A stretch of 64,000 nucleotides of DNA from Thermohalobaculum sp039816045 (GTDB lineage: Bacteria > Pseudomonadota > Alphaproteobacteria > Rhodobacterales > Rhodobacteraceae). The stretch's first letter is position 1. Each line of letters opens with the position of its first letter. The notes under the pieces were generated by a model, which saw nothing but the letters and a program-made list of their open reading frames with translations, did not search any database and was not told the DNA's origin. The translations under genes and the position numbers were made by a program. Positions 52,725-61,095 of the stretch are shown here, in pieces. The stretch spans positions 62,001 through 126,000 of the forward strand of contig JBCBYB010000002.1 in NCBI GenBank assembly GCA_039816045.1. The letters are read 5' to 3'.

Positions 52725-52773
52725 GGCGCTCCGACCCCAACCTTGAGGCGGAAAGGAAACCGGCCTGTTCCAG

Positions 52774-53127
52774 ATGCTGACCTGCTGCGATCTGAAGCCG
52801 GGGGTGGATCTGGCCGCCTTCGAAGGGCATCTCGCGCGGTTCACAGAGTATATGACCGCCGAGGGGCTCTGCCTCGGCTGCGGCCCGCTCGGCCATCGCC
52901 AGGCCTCATCGGGTCTCGACACCGATGAAGAACGCCAGCACAGCCTCTTCTTTCTGATGGATTTCCGCGATCGCGCCCAAGCGGACGCAGCGCTTGCCCA
53001 TATCGACGCCCTGGGACTGCGCAACGTCCCCACCCATCTCGAGGTATTTCGCCAGGTGGCAAACCCAATCTTCATCTGCTGGGCCGATGCGCCGGACGCG
53101 CGCTCTGGGGCTGGCGGGGCCCGGTGA
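52774..53127 (+). CDS. DUF6614-like small protein
   Basis: The 117-residue protein looks like a ferredoxin-like (dimeric alpha-beta barrel) domain: CDLKPGVDLAAFEGHLARFT at the start, HSLFFLMDFRDRAQADAALAH in the middle and a final NPIFICW. I recall this pattern as DUF6614 in Rhodobacteraceae. It has several Cys (CCD, CLGCG). Function is unknown. It begins 20 bp ahead of rimO on the same strand. Confidence 0.7.
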   Translation: MLTCCDLKPGVDLAAFEGHLARFTEYMTAEGLCLGCGPLGHRQASSGLDTDEERQHSLFFLMDFRDRAQADAALAHIDALGLRNVPTHLEVFRQVANPIFICWADAPDARSGAGGAR

Positions 53128-53146
53128 ATTGACCTAAGCAGCGGCC

Positions 53147-54499
53147 ATGAGTGCGAACCCACCCGATCTGCGCCCCGACCGTGCGCCCCTGCCGCGCATC
53201 GAGCAACCCCGTGCCGGCCAGCCCAAGATAGGCATGGTCTCGCTCGGCTGCCCCAAGGCGCTTGTCGACAGCGAGCGGATCCTTACGCGCCTGCGCGCCG
53301 AGGGCTATGCGATCTCGCCGGATTACGCGGGCGCCGAGGCCGTCATCGTCAACACCTGCGGCTTTCTCGACAGCGCCAAGGCGGAGAGCCTGGAGGCGAT
53401 CGGCGAGGCGCTTTCGGAGAACGGCCGGGTGATCGTGACCGGTTGTCTCGGCGCGGACGAGGCGGTGATACGGGAGAGCCACCCTTCGGTTCTGGCGGTC
53501 ACCGGCCCGCACCAGTACGAGCAGGTGCTGGACGCCGTGCACAGTGCGGTGCCGCCTGCGCCCGACCCTAAGATCGACCTGATCCCGGCGGCGGGCATCC
53601 GGCTGACACCGCGCCACTACGCCTACCTGAAGATCTCCGAGGGCTGCAATCACAGCTGCCGCTTCTGCATCATCCCGTCGATGCGCGGGAAACTCGCCTC
53701 GCGTCCGGCGCGCGCGGTGCTGCGGGAGGCGGAGAAGCTGGCCGAGGCGGGCGTGCGGGAACTGCTCGTGATCTCCCAGGACACCTCGGCCTACGGCACG
53801 GATCTGCGCCACGCGGACGGCGCGCATATCGTGGATCTGGCGGAGGCGCTCGGGCGTCTCGGGGTCTGGGTGCGGCTGCACTACATCTACCCCTATCCGC
53901 ATGTGGACCGGCTGATCCCGCTGATGGCGGACGGGCTGGTGACCCCCTATCTCGACATCCCCTTCCAGCACGCTTCGCCCTCGGTGCTCCGGGCCATGCG
54001 CCGTCCGGCGAACGAAGCGAAGACGCTGGAGCGCATCCGCGCCTGGCGCGAGATCTGCCCGGAGCTGACCGTCCGCTCGACCTTCATCGTCGGCTTTCCC
54101 GGCGAGACGGAGGCAGACTTCCAGCAGCTCTTCGACTGGCTGGAGGAGGCGCAGCTCGACCGGGTCGGGTGCTTCCAATACGAGGACGTGGCCGGCGCTG
54201 CGGCAAATGACTTGCCGGGCCATGTCGCGCCGGAGCTCAAACAGGAGCGGTGGGAGCGGTTCATGGAGGCCGCGCAGCGGATCTCCGAGGCGCGGCTCGC
54301 CGCCAAGATCGGCCGCCGGTTGCCCGTGATCGTCGACGAGATCGACGAGGAAGGCGCCACCTGCCGCACGCAAGGCGATGCGCCGGAGATCGACGGCGCG
54401 CTCTTCATCGAGGAGCCGCAGGGCCTCGCCCCCGGCGACATCGCGACAGTCGAGGTGACGGATGCCTCGGACTACGACCTCTGGGGCCGGCTTGTCTGA
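53147..54499 (+). CDS. rimO: Ribosomal protein S12 methylthiotransferase
   Basis: The 450-residue radical-SAM enzyme has the UPF0004 start MVSLGCPKALVDSER, the radical-SAM cluster CNHSCRFCIIPSMRG (three Cys), and a C-terminal TRAM domain (IGRRLPVIVDEIDE). It adds a methylthio group to Asp of ribosomal protein S12. The next gene begins in its last bases. Confidence 0.95.
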   Translation: MSANPPDLRPDRAPLPRIEQPRAGQPKIGMVSLGCPKALVDSERILTRLRAEGYAISPDYAGAEAVIVNTCGFLDSAKAESLEAIGEALSENGRVIVTGCLGADEAVIRESHPSVLAVTGPHQYEQVLDAVHSAVPPAPDPKIDLIPAAGIRLTPRHYAYLKISEGCNHSCRFCIIPSMRGKLASRPARAVLREAEKLAEAGVRELLVISQDTSAYGTDLRHADGAHIVDLAEALGRLGVWVRLHYIYPYPHVDRLIPLMADGLVTPYLDIPFQHASPSVLRAMRRPANEAKTLERIRAWREICPELTVRSTFIVGFPGETEADFQQLFDWLEEAQLDRVGCFQYEDVAGAAANDLPGHVAPELKQERWERFMEAAQRISEARLAAKIGRRLPVIVDEIDEEGATCRTQGDAPEIDGALFIEEPQGLAPGDIATVEVTDASDYDLWGRLV

Positions 54500-55079
54500 G
54501 CGGACGCGCGGCGCTTCCGCGCCACCGAAGCTGGTCACCCCGCGGCTGCTCCTGCGCGGATGGCTGGCGGTGGATCTTGCCCCGCTGCGCACGATCAATG
54601 CCGATCAGGAGGTGATGGCGCTGCTCGGCGGGCCGATCTCGGCCAAGGCGAGCGACATGCTGGTGCGCCGGTTCCACCAGAAATGGAAGGAAGAGCCCCG
54701 CTTTGGCTGGTGGGCCCTGGAGCGCGCCGGCAGTGGCGAGATGATCGGGTTCGTGGGCCTCAGTCGGCCGGATTTCGATCAGCCTCCGGCGCCATGCGTC
54801 GAAATCGGCTGGCGGCTTGCCCGCTCGGCCTGGGGTCAAGGATATGCGACCGAGGCGGCCCGCGCTTGCCTGGCCCACGCCTTCGAGCAGATCGGGTTGG
54901 CCGAGGTTCTCTCGTTCACCACGCCGGACAATCTGCGCTCGCGCCGGGTGATGGAACGGCTCGGGATGCACCATGACCCGAGCGGCGATTTCAACCACCC
55001 GCTGGTGCCCCGCCACGTGACAGAGCGGCACCATGTGCTCTACCGGCTCCGAGCGGCCGACTGGACGCGCGAGGGTTAG
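54492..55079 (+). CDS. GNAT-family N-acetyltransferase (RimJ-like)
   Basis: The protein has the RimJ/RimL-type pattern: LVTPRLLLRGWLAVDLAPL near the start, VEIGWRLARSAWGQGYATEAAR with the acetyl-CoA loop, and FTTPDNLRSRRVMERLGM. It may acetylate a protein N-terminus or antibiotic. The start is uncertain: TTG at 54492, overlapping the rimO stop by 8 bp, or ATG at 54462 with GAGGTGACGG ahead but 38 bp overlap. It is convergent with the DUF3833 gene. Confidence 0.82.
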   Translation: MSERTRGASAPPKLVTPRLLLRGWLAVDLAPLRTINADQEVMALLGGPISAKASDMLVRRFHQKWKEEPRFGWWALERAGSGEMIGFVGLSRPDFDQPPAPCVEIGWRLARSAWGQGYATEAARACLAHAFEQIGLAEVLSFTTPDNLRSRRVMERLGMHHDPSGDFNHPLVPRHVTERHHVLYRLRAADWTREG

Positions 55080-55618
55080 CTTCCGACCGGGGTCTCGCGA
55101 CGGAACACGATGGAAAGCGTGCCGATCTCCACCCCGAATTTCTGCACCGAAGCGCGGTTGAGCAGCACCTGGTCGTCGAGCTTCCACATCCAGTCGTCGA
55201 AACTCACCCGCAAAGGCCCGTCCGGGGTCTGCAAATCGATCGTGTAGCGCCAGTTGAAGGCGTTGCCCGACTCTGCGCCGGTGGCCGGGCCGATCACGCC
55301 CTCCGCGGTGCCCTCCCAGCTCTCCGGCCCGGTCTGGGTCAGCCGCCAGATGCGCTGTTCGGTCGAGCCGTCCTCGTAGACGAAGTCTTCGGTCAGGGTC
55401 AGCCGCTCGCCGTCCCACGCGCCCAGCACATCCACCGCGAAGCTCCGGCGCAGATTGCCGAAACGGTCCTCGAAGATCCCGTGGGCGGTGAGCCGCCCGT
55501 CGAGAAACCGCTCGAGCTCGAGCTCCGGGCCCTGAGCTGCATAATCCTCGAGCCGTGGGCCGCAGGCCGCGAGGCCCATCAGCAGCAGGGCCGCTAATCT
55601 TGTGTGAAGTTTTCCCAT
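55076..55618 (-). CDS. DUF3833-family lipoprotein
   Basis: The 180-residue protein has a lipoprotein signal (LLLMGLAAC, Cys 19) and the DUF3833 pattern LERFLDGRLTAHGIFEDRFGN, YEDGSTEQRIWRLTQ, DDWMWKLDDQVLLNRASV. The family is of unknown function, located in the envelope. It shares the start region with the divergent LCAT-like gene. Confidence 0.85.
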   Translation of the reverse strand: MGKLHTRLAALLLMGLAACGPRLEDYAAQGPELELERFLDGRLTAHGIFEDRFGNLRRSFAVDVLGAWDGERLTLTEDFVYEDGSTEQRIWRLTQTGPESWEGTAEGVIGPATGAESGNAFNWRYTIDLQTPDGPLRVSFDDWMWKLDDQVLLNRASVQKFGVEIGTLSIVFRRETPVGS

Positions 55619-55724
55619 GGGCCGCCAGATAGCCCAGCGATCACGGTTTCAAGCCTGGCGATTGCCCGATGGGCAGCCAAAGACTAGCGTGACACCCGTC
55701 CGCAGTCCCTATCCAAGTCTCGTC

Positions 55725-57290
55725 ATGGTTCGAACCGCAGCGTTACCGCTCCTTGCCCTCGCCCTCGGTGCCTGCGCGCCGGTGCCGTCGCAGCCCGATC
55801 TCGCCGCGATCTACGCGCGGGTCAGCGAAACCGCAGACACCAGCGTCCGGCGCCCGCTGATCACCATTCCCGGCACCCTCGGCTCGCGGCTCAGGGACCG
55901 GGAGACCGGCACGGTGATCTGGGGGGGCGGCAGCCGCGGGCTCTCGGCGGATCCGGAAGACCCGGTGGAGGCGACCCTCATTGCGCTGCCGATCATCTCG
56001 CCCGATCTGCCCTTCTCGGCACACCGGGACGGCATCGTACCGGACGGCATCCTCGACCGCGCAGCGCCCGAGGTGCTCGGCATTCCGCTCGACATCGAGG
56101 TCTATGGCGGGGTCTTGCGCACCTTGTCGGCGGGCGGCTTCCGCTCGACCCCGAAGGCGAGCCTGCGCAGCGAGCCGCAAGAGGAGGGCGACGGCCCGAC
56201 CTTCGAGGACTATCAACTGATCTCGGAGGGACGCGCCAACTCGTTCCGCTTCGACTATGACTGGCGCCGCGACATCCCGACCCTGGCCCGCGAGTTCGAC
56301 GCCTTCATCCAACTGCGCAAACGCCAGGTGGCCGCCGTTCGCTCGATCTATGAGAGCCGCACGGTCAGCCCCGAAGAGATCACCTTCGACCTGCTCGCCC
56401 ATTCCATGGGGGGGCTGGTCTCGCGCTATTATCTGATGCACGGGACAGCGGAGCTGCCGGAGGACGGGAGCCTTCCGCCCATCACCTGGGACGGCGCTCG
56501 CCATTTCAGCCGCGTCGTGATCGTGGCAGCACCGAATGCCGGCTCGATCATCGCGATGGACAACCTGGTAAACGGCAAATCGCTCGGGCCGTTGCAGCCG
56601 TTCTATCCCGCGCCGTTGCTTGCGACCCATGCCTCGGTCTGGCAGCTCTTCCCGCGGGCGCGGCACGGAAGGCTGCGCGCGATCGACGGCGCGGTGCTCG
56701 ACCCGCTCGATGCGGACCTGTGGCAGCGCTACAATTGGGGGCTGCTCGCGCCGGAGGCCGATCCGCTGCTGTCGTGGCTGATGCCCGATGTGAGCAATGC
56801 CTTCGAGCGGCGCCAGCGGGCCGGCGCGCACCAGGCGCGGCTCTTGCGGAGGGCTGAGCAGTTTCACCGCGCGATCGACCGCTGGGCCCCCAAGCCCGAG
56901 GGCTTGGAGATGTTCCAGGTGGTCGGCGGCGGGTTTTCGACCCCGGCGAACGGTGAGGTGGATCCGGTGACCGGCACCTTCACCCTGACCGACCGCGAGG
57001 AGGGCGACGGAGTGGTGCTGCGGGCCTCGGTGCTGCTCGACGAGCGCCAGGGCACCGAGAGCACGTCCGGCCTCGTGACGCCGCTCCGCTTCGACACCAC
57101 GCTGTTCCTGCCGGACGAGCATGTGGAGCTGACCAAGAACCCGGTCTTCGGCGACAATCTGCTGTTCTGGCTGCTGGAGCAGCCGCGCGGCGCGGCGGCG
57201 CTGGCCGAGCCGCGACGCTCCGTTCTCAGCCCCTCGCCACAGCCGAGTGCGGACCCGCCGAGGCGCACATTCAACGCAGAAGATCGATAG
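55725..57290 (+). CDS. LCAT-like acyltransferase/phospholipase lipoprotein
   Basis: The 521-residue protein has a lipoprotein signal (LPLLALALGAC) and a lecithin:cholesterol acyltransferase-type core: PLITIPGTLGSRLRDRETG at the start (lid and oxyanion region), the nucleophile elbow LLAHSMGGLVSRYYL, and a late Asp/His set. Related bacterial proteins hydrolyse or transfer acyl chains of phospholipids or lipid esters. I start it at the ATG at 55725. C-terminal residues are Pro/Ser-rich. It stands alone. Confidence 0.8.
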   Translation: MVRTAALPLLALALGACAPVPSQPDLAAIYARVSETADTSVRRPLITIPGTLGSRLRDRETGTVIWGGGSRGLSADPEDPVEATLIALPIISPDLPFSAHRDGIVPDGILDRAAPEVLGIPLDIEVYGGVLRTLSAGGFRSTPKASLRSEPQEEGDGPTFEDYQLISEGRANSFRFDYDWRRDIPTLAREFDAFIQLRKRQVAAVRSIYESRTVSPEEITFDLLAHSMGGLVSRYYLMHGTAELPEDGSLPPITWDGARHFSRVVIVAAPNAGSIIAMDNLVNGKSLGPLQPFYPAPLLATHASVWQLFPRARHGRLRAIDGAVLDPLDADLWQRYNWGLLAPEADPLLSWLMPDVSNAFERRQRAGAHQARLLRRAEQFHRAIDRWAPKPEGLEMFQVVGGGFSTPANGEVDPVTGTFTLTDREEGDGVVLRASVLLDERQGTESTSGLVTPLRFDTTLFLPDEHVELTKNPVFGDNLLFWLLEQPRGAAALAEPRRSVLSPSPQPSADPPRRTFNAEDR

Positions 57291-57358
57291 CGCGAACGCC
57301 CCCTTGGCGACGGTGTTGCACTGCGTTAGGGTCCGGCGCGACAGCAAGGAGGACCGCC

Positions 57359-58054
57359 ATGGGCAAGGTGTTTGATACGGCAGCAGCGGCTCTTGACGGA
57401 CTGCTGAGCGATGGGATGACGATCGCGGCTGGCGGCTTCGGCCTCTGCGGCATCCCGGAGAACCTGATCGCCGCGATCCGCGACAGCGGGGTCAAGGATC
57501 TCACCATCGCCTCGAACAATGCGGGCGTGGATGATTTCGGCCTCGGCGTGCTGCTTCAGACGCGCCAGGTGAAGAAGATGATCTCGTCCTATGTGGGCGA
57601 GAACGACGAGTTCATGCGCCAGTATCTCTCGGGCGAGCTGGAGCTCGAGTTCAACCCGCAGGGCACCCTGGCCGAGCGGCTCCGCGCGGGCGGGGCCGGC
57701 ATCCCCGGCTTCTACACCGCGACCGGTGTGGGCACCGTGGTGGCCGAGGGCAAGGAGGAGAAGGTCTTCGACGGCAAGACCTACATCCTCGAGCGCGGCA
57801 TCCGGGCGGATCTGTCGATCGTGAAGGCCTGGAAGGGCGACACCCAAGGCAACCTGATCTACCGCAAGACGGCGAACAACTTTAACCAGCCGGCGGCGAT
57901 GTCGGGCAAGGTAACGGTCGCGGAGGTCGAGGAACTGGTCGCGCCCGGCACGCTCGATCCGGCGCAGATCCATACGCCGGGCATCTTCGTGCAGCGCATC
58001 ATCAAGGGCGAGCACGAGAAGCGCATCGAGAAAGTGACGACCCGGGCTGCCTGA
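57359..58054 (+). CDS. scoA: 3-oxoacid CoA-transferase, subunit A
   Basis: The 231-residue protein is the alpha subunit: GGFGLCGIPENLIAAIRDSG near residue 23 and SYVGENDEFMRQYLSGELELE. It transfers CoA between succinyl-CoA (or another acyl-CoA) and acetoacetate in ketone-body use, which fits PHB degradation. The partner gene is 113 bp downstream, a longer gap than usual, with a G-quadruplex-like C-run in it. Confidence 0.93.
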   Translation: MGKVFDTAAAALDGLLSDGMTIAAGGFGLCGIPENLIAAIRDSGVKDLTIASNNAGVDDFGLGVLLQTRQVKKMISSYVGENDEFMRQYLSGELELEFNPQGTLAERLRAGGAGIPGFYTATGVGTVVAEGKEEKVFDGKTYILERGIRADLSIVKAWKGDTQGNLIYRKTANNFNQPAAMSGKVTVAEVEELVAPGTLDPAQIHTPGIFVQRIIKGEHEKRIEKVTTRAA

Positions 58055-58100
58055 CCGGCCCCGCCGAGTGACCCCGAAGCGCGCCTTCGCGGCTCGCGCG

Positions 58101-58116
58101 CCCACCCACCCACCCC
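58101..58116 (-). other. G-quadruplex-type G-runs between the two CoA-transferase genes
   Basis: The plus strand reads CCCACCCACCCACCCC, so the minus strand has four G-runs with one-base loops, flanked on both sides by GCGCG tracts. Such a sequence could fold into a very stable quadruplex in the template strand. Confidence 0.45.
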
Positions 58117-58167
58117 GCGCGCGCCGCTCCGGCCGCGCATCGGGGCCGAGACAGTGAGGAGAGAGAC

Positions 58168-58797
58168 ATGCCCTGGGACCGCGATCAGATGGCCGCCCGT
58201 GCCGCGCAGGAGCTGGAAGACGGGTTCTATGTGAACCTCGGCATCGGCATTCCGACGCTGGTGGCGAATTTCATCCCCGACGGTGTGGATGTGACGCTGC
58301 AGTCGGAGAACGGGATGCTCGGCATGGGGCCGTTCCCCACCGAGGACGAGGTCGATCCGGATCTCATCAACGCGGGCAAGCAGACCATCACCGAGCTCGA
58401 CCGCACGAGCTATTTCGACAGCGCGACGAGCTTTGCCATGATCCGCGGCGGGCACATCAACCTCGCGATCCTCGGCGCGATGGAGGTGGCCGAAAACGGC
58501 GATCTCGCGAACTGGATGATCCCCGGCAAGCTCGTCAAAGGCATGGGCGGCGCGATGGACCTCGTGGCCGGGGTCGAGCGGGTGATCGTGATCATGGATC
58601 ACACCAACAAGAAGGGCGAGACCAAGCTCCTCAAAGAGTGCACCCTGCCGCTGACGGGCACGGGCGTGGTCGACCGGATCATCACCGGGCTCGGCGTCTT
58701 CGATGTGGTCGACGGTGGGCTGAAGCTGGTCGAACTGGCGCCCGATGTTACCGAAGAGCAGGTGCGCGCGAACACTGAGGCGACGCTCGTGGCGTGA
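58168..58797 (+). CDS. scoB: 3-oxoacid CoA-transferase, subunit B
   Basis: The 209-residue protein is the beta subunit: LGIGIPTLVANFIPDGVDV, and the catalytic Glu in LQSENGMLGMGPFP. It works with the preceding subunit. ATG at 58168 follows GAGGAGAGAGAC. Downstream, a CCCGCC...GGCGGG hairpin may end the operon. Confidence 0.93.
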   Translation: MPWDRDQMAARAAQELEDGFYVNLGIGIPTLVANFIPDGVDVTLQSENGMLGMGPFPTEDEVDPDLINAGKQTITELDRTSYFDSATSFAMIRGGHINLAILGAMEVAENGDLANWMIPGKLVKGMGGAMDLVAGVERVIVIMDHTNKKGETKLLKECTLPLTGTGVVDRIITGLGVFDVVDGGLKLVELAPDVTEEQVRANTEATLVA

Positions 58798-59363
58798 GCG
58801 CCCGCCTCCGGCGGGGCGGGTGGGCTTGCGCCACGGTACGACCGGGTGTACGCTTTCCAGGGAGCCGGAGGCGGGCGCGGTCAGCCCCAGAGCGCGGGCT
58901 CGGGCGGAGCGATCACGCTGACCGAACAGACAAACCCCGGCGCCTGGACACGCAAGAGCACGCGGGGCCCATCGAGAGCCACCTCCGAGGCCCTTCGCAC
59001 CACCAGTTGGTCTCCTGTTCAGCTGGTGTCGAGATCGGCCACGAGCATGGCCTCCGGTGTGCCGAGCCCGATCGTAGAGACCGTCTTCACGGGGTTCGGA
59101 GCCGTCAGCCCGACGCTTTCCCAAATAGACCGCCCAGTCCCAGGGCCAGCGCGGCGAGCAAGACCTTGGCCTCGCCCAAGCCCGATGTGTTGAGGCGAGG
59201 CGATCCTCTGGGCGCCAATGGGCGATCCTGCCGGCGGTCTCGGCATCGAGTTCGGCGCACCGCCGAGGACCAGCAGATCGGGTTTGGCAAGGATGAGGGC
59301 AATGGAAAACCTCGGTCCGGGGGCGCCGTCCTACCCCCTGATCGAGAGTGGCGCCGCAGGGCC
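58798..59363. other. 566-bp stretch with no supported gene, possibly a decayed gene
   Basis: No frame here has a convincing start, ribosome-binding site and length. On the minus strand two pieces look protein-like but lie in different frames: a hydrophobic stretch EAKVLLAALALGLGGLFGKAS ending at 59105, and LTAPNPVKTVSTIGLGTPEA ending at 59019. This could be a frameshifted remnant. The left end holds a GC-rich hairpin after scoB. Confidence 0.4.
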
Positions 59364-59618
59364 TCACCAATTGCGATAGGGAAGCGTCGGGTCCCGATGC
59401 TCGACACGGTCGAGATCCAGCCCCTGTGCGGCCGCCGCCTCACAGAGAAATCCGGCAATGATCTCCCGCTCATCGGTCTCGATCGGATAGCCGCACGCCT
59501 CGTTCACCGGGTTGAACCGGAGCACCGCGCGTTCGACAGCGGACAGGAGTGTCGCCTGATCCGCCGTGTCGGGAAGCGTGTCGGGAAGATCCTTGAGCCA
59601 ACGGGCGGCGTCGGCCAA
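59364..59618 (-). CDS. Small hypothetical protein downstream of glmM
   Basis: The 84-residue protein uses a TTG start 3 bp after the stop of the preceding tiny gene. It is acidic and helical, with DQATLLSAVERAVLRFNPVNE, and ends DPTLPYRNW. I do not recognise a family. The order folP-glmM-tiny gene-this gene suggests one transcript. Confidence 0.55.
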   Translation of the reverse strand: MADAARWLKDLPDTLPDTADQATLLSAVERAVLRFNPVNEACGYPIETDEREIIAGFLCEAAAAQGLDLDRVEHRDPTLPYRNW

Positions 59619-59621
59619 GGC

Positions 59622-59750
59622 CTAGAAGATGCGCGCAAAATTCTCGAGGTTCTGGACATCGTCCGCACCGTCCGCGATGCAGCTCTGCCAGAACTCGGCC
59701 AATTCCTTGCGGACAGCGGCGTGGAGACGGTCGATCTCGGCGCCGGACAT
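59622..59750 (-). CDS. Tiny gene (42 residues) directly after glmM
   Basis: The ATG is one base past the glmM stop (TGAGATG), which suggests coupled translation. The peptide IDRLHAAVRKELAEFWQSC followed by ADGADDVQNLENFARIF reads as an amphipathic helical protein with codon use like its neighbours. Alternatively it and the next frame are one gene split by a TAG and a frame change. Confidence 0.5.
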   Translation of the reverse strand: MSGAEIDRLHAAVRKELAEFWQSCIADGADDVQNLENFARIF

Positions 59751-59751
59751 C

Positions 59752-61095
59752 TCAGCCGGCCACCGCGGCGACGCGGGCGCAGATGCCGTCGACCACCTGT
59801 TCGAGCAGTGCGGGATCCTCGCTCTCGCCCATCACGCGGATCAGCGGCTCGGTCCCGGATTTGCGGATGACGAGGCGCCCGGTCTGCCCGAGCGCGCGCT
59901 CGCCCTCGGCAATGGCGGCGGTGACGTCCGGGTCCTCGAGCGGACGCGCGGCCGCGCTGTAGCGCACGTTCTTCAGGAGCTGCGGGCAGGGCTCGAAGAG
60001 CTGGCAGGTCTCCGACGCCGGCCGTCCCGCCTCCACCACCGCTGCCAACACCTGGAGCGCCGCCAACAGCCCGTCGCCCGTGGTCACATGGTCGCCGAGG
60101 ATGATGTGGCCCGACTGCTCGCCGCCGAGATTGTAGCCCTCGGCCCGCATCCGCTCGACCACATAGCGGTCGCCCACCTTGGTGCGCTCGAGCGTGATCC
60201 CTGCCCCCGACAGATGCCGCTCGAGCCCGAGGTTCGACATCACCGTAGACACCAGCGTGGTACGCGCAAGGGTGCCGGCCTGCGCCATCCGGGTTGCGAT
60301 CAGCGCCATCACCTGGTCGCCATCGACCACCCGGCCCTTCTCGTCGATGACATGGACCCGGTCCGCATCGCCGTCGAGCGCGATGCCGAGATCGGCGCCC
60401 TTGGTCAGCACCGCCGCCTGGGCAGCGGCCGGATCGGTCGAGCCGCAGCCCGCATTGATATTCTCACCGTTCGGGCTGGCCCCGAGACGCACCACATCGG
60501 CGCCGAGCTCCCACAGAACCTCGGGCGCTGTGCGATAGGCCGCCCCGTTGGCGCAATCCACCACGATCTTGAGCCCTGCGAGCCGCAGCCCGCGCGGAAA
60601 ACTCGCCTTGCAGAACTCGATATAGCGCCCGCGGCCGTCGTCGATCCTTGTCGCGCGGCCGATCTGCCCAGGGGGCACCAGATGCGTCCCGTTCTCCATC
60701 AGCGCTTCGATCTCGGCCTCCACCGCGTCGGAGAGCTTGTAGCCATCGGGCCCGAAGAGCTTGATGCCGTTGTCCTCGAACGGGTTGTGGCTGGCGGAGA
60801 TCATCACGCCCGCATCGGCGCGGAGCGAGCGCGTCAGCATCCCCACCGCCGGTGTCGGGATCGGCCCGGTCTGGAGCACGTCCATGCCGACGCTGGTGAA
60901 GCCCGCCGTGAGCGCGGTCTCAAGCATGTAGCCCGAGCGGCGGGTGTCCTTGCCGATCACCACCGAGTGACGGTGCGCGCCGCGGGTGAAATAGCGCCCC
61001 GCCGCCTGGCCGAGGCGCATCGCCACCTCCGCCGTCATGGGGTGGGTGTTGGCCCGGCCGCGGATGCCGTCGGTGCCGAAGAGTGTCCGGGTCAT
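59752..61095 (-). CDS. glmM: Phosphoglucosamine mutase
   Basis: The 447-residue enzyme starts LFGTDGIRGRANTHPMTAE and has the phosphoserine loop MISASHNPFEDNGIK, the metal loop ALDGDADRVHVID and the ending RKSGTEPLIRVMGE. It turns glucosamine 6-phosphate into glucosamine 1-phosphate for peptidoglycan and LPS. It overlaps folP by 4 bp. Confidence 0.96.
   Translation of the reverse strand: MTRTLFGTDGIRGRANTHPMTAEVAMRLGQAAGRYFTRGAHRHSVVIGKDTRRSGYMLETALTAGFTSVGMDVLQTGPIPTPAVGMLTRSLRADAGVMISASHNPFEDNGIKLFGPDGYKLSDAVEAEIEALMENGTHLVPPGQIGRATRIDDGRGRYIEFCKASFPRGLRLAGLKIVVDCANGAAYRTAPEVLWELGADVVRLGASPNGENINAGCGSTDPAAAQAAVLTKGADLGIALDGDADRVHVIDEKGRVVDGDQVMALIATRMAQAGTLARTTLVSTVMSNLGLERHLSGAGITLERTKVGDRYVVERMRAEGYNLGGEQSGHIILGDHVTTGDGLLAALQVLAAVVEAGRPASETCQLFEPCPQLLKNVRYSAAARPLEDPDVTAAIAEGERALGQTGRLVIRKSGTEPLIRVMGESEDPALLEQVVDGICARVAAVAG

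Noticed and set aside
58794..59870. Plus-strand frame of 358 codons downstream of scoB
   Set aside because: It runs antisense through the tiny genes and into glmM, and its translation has no recognisable domain and an Arg-rich composition.
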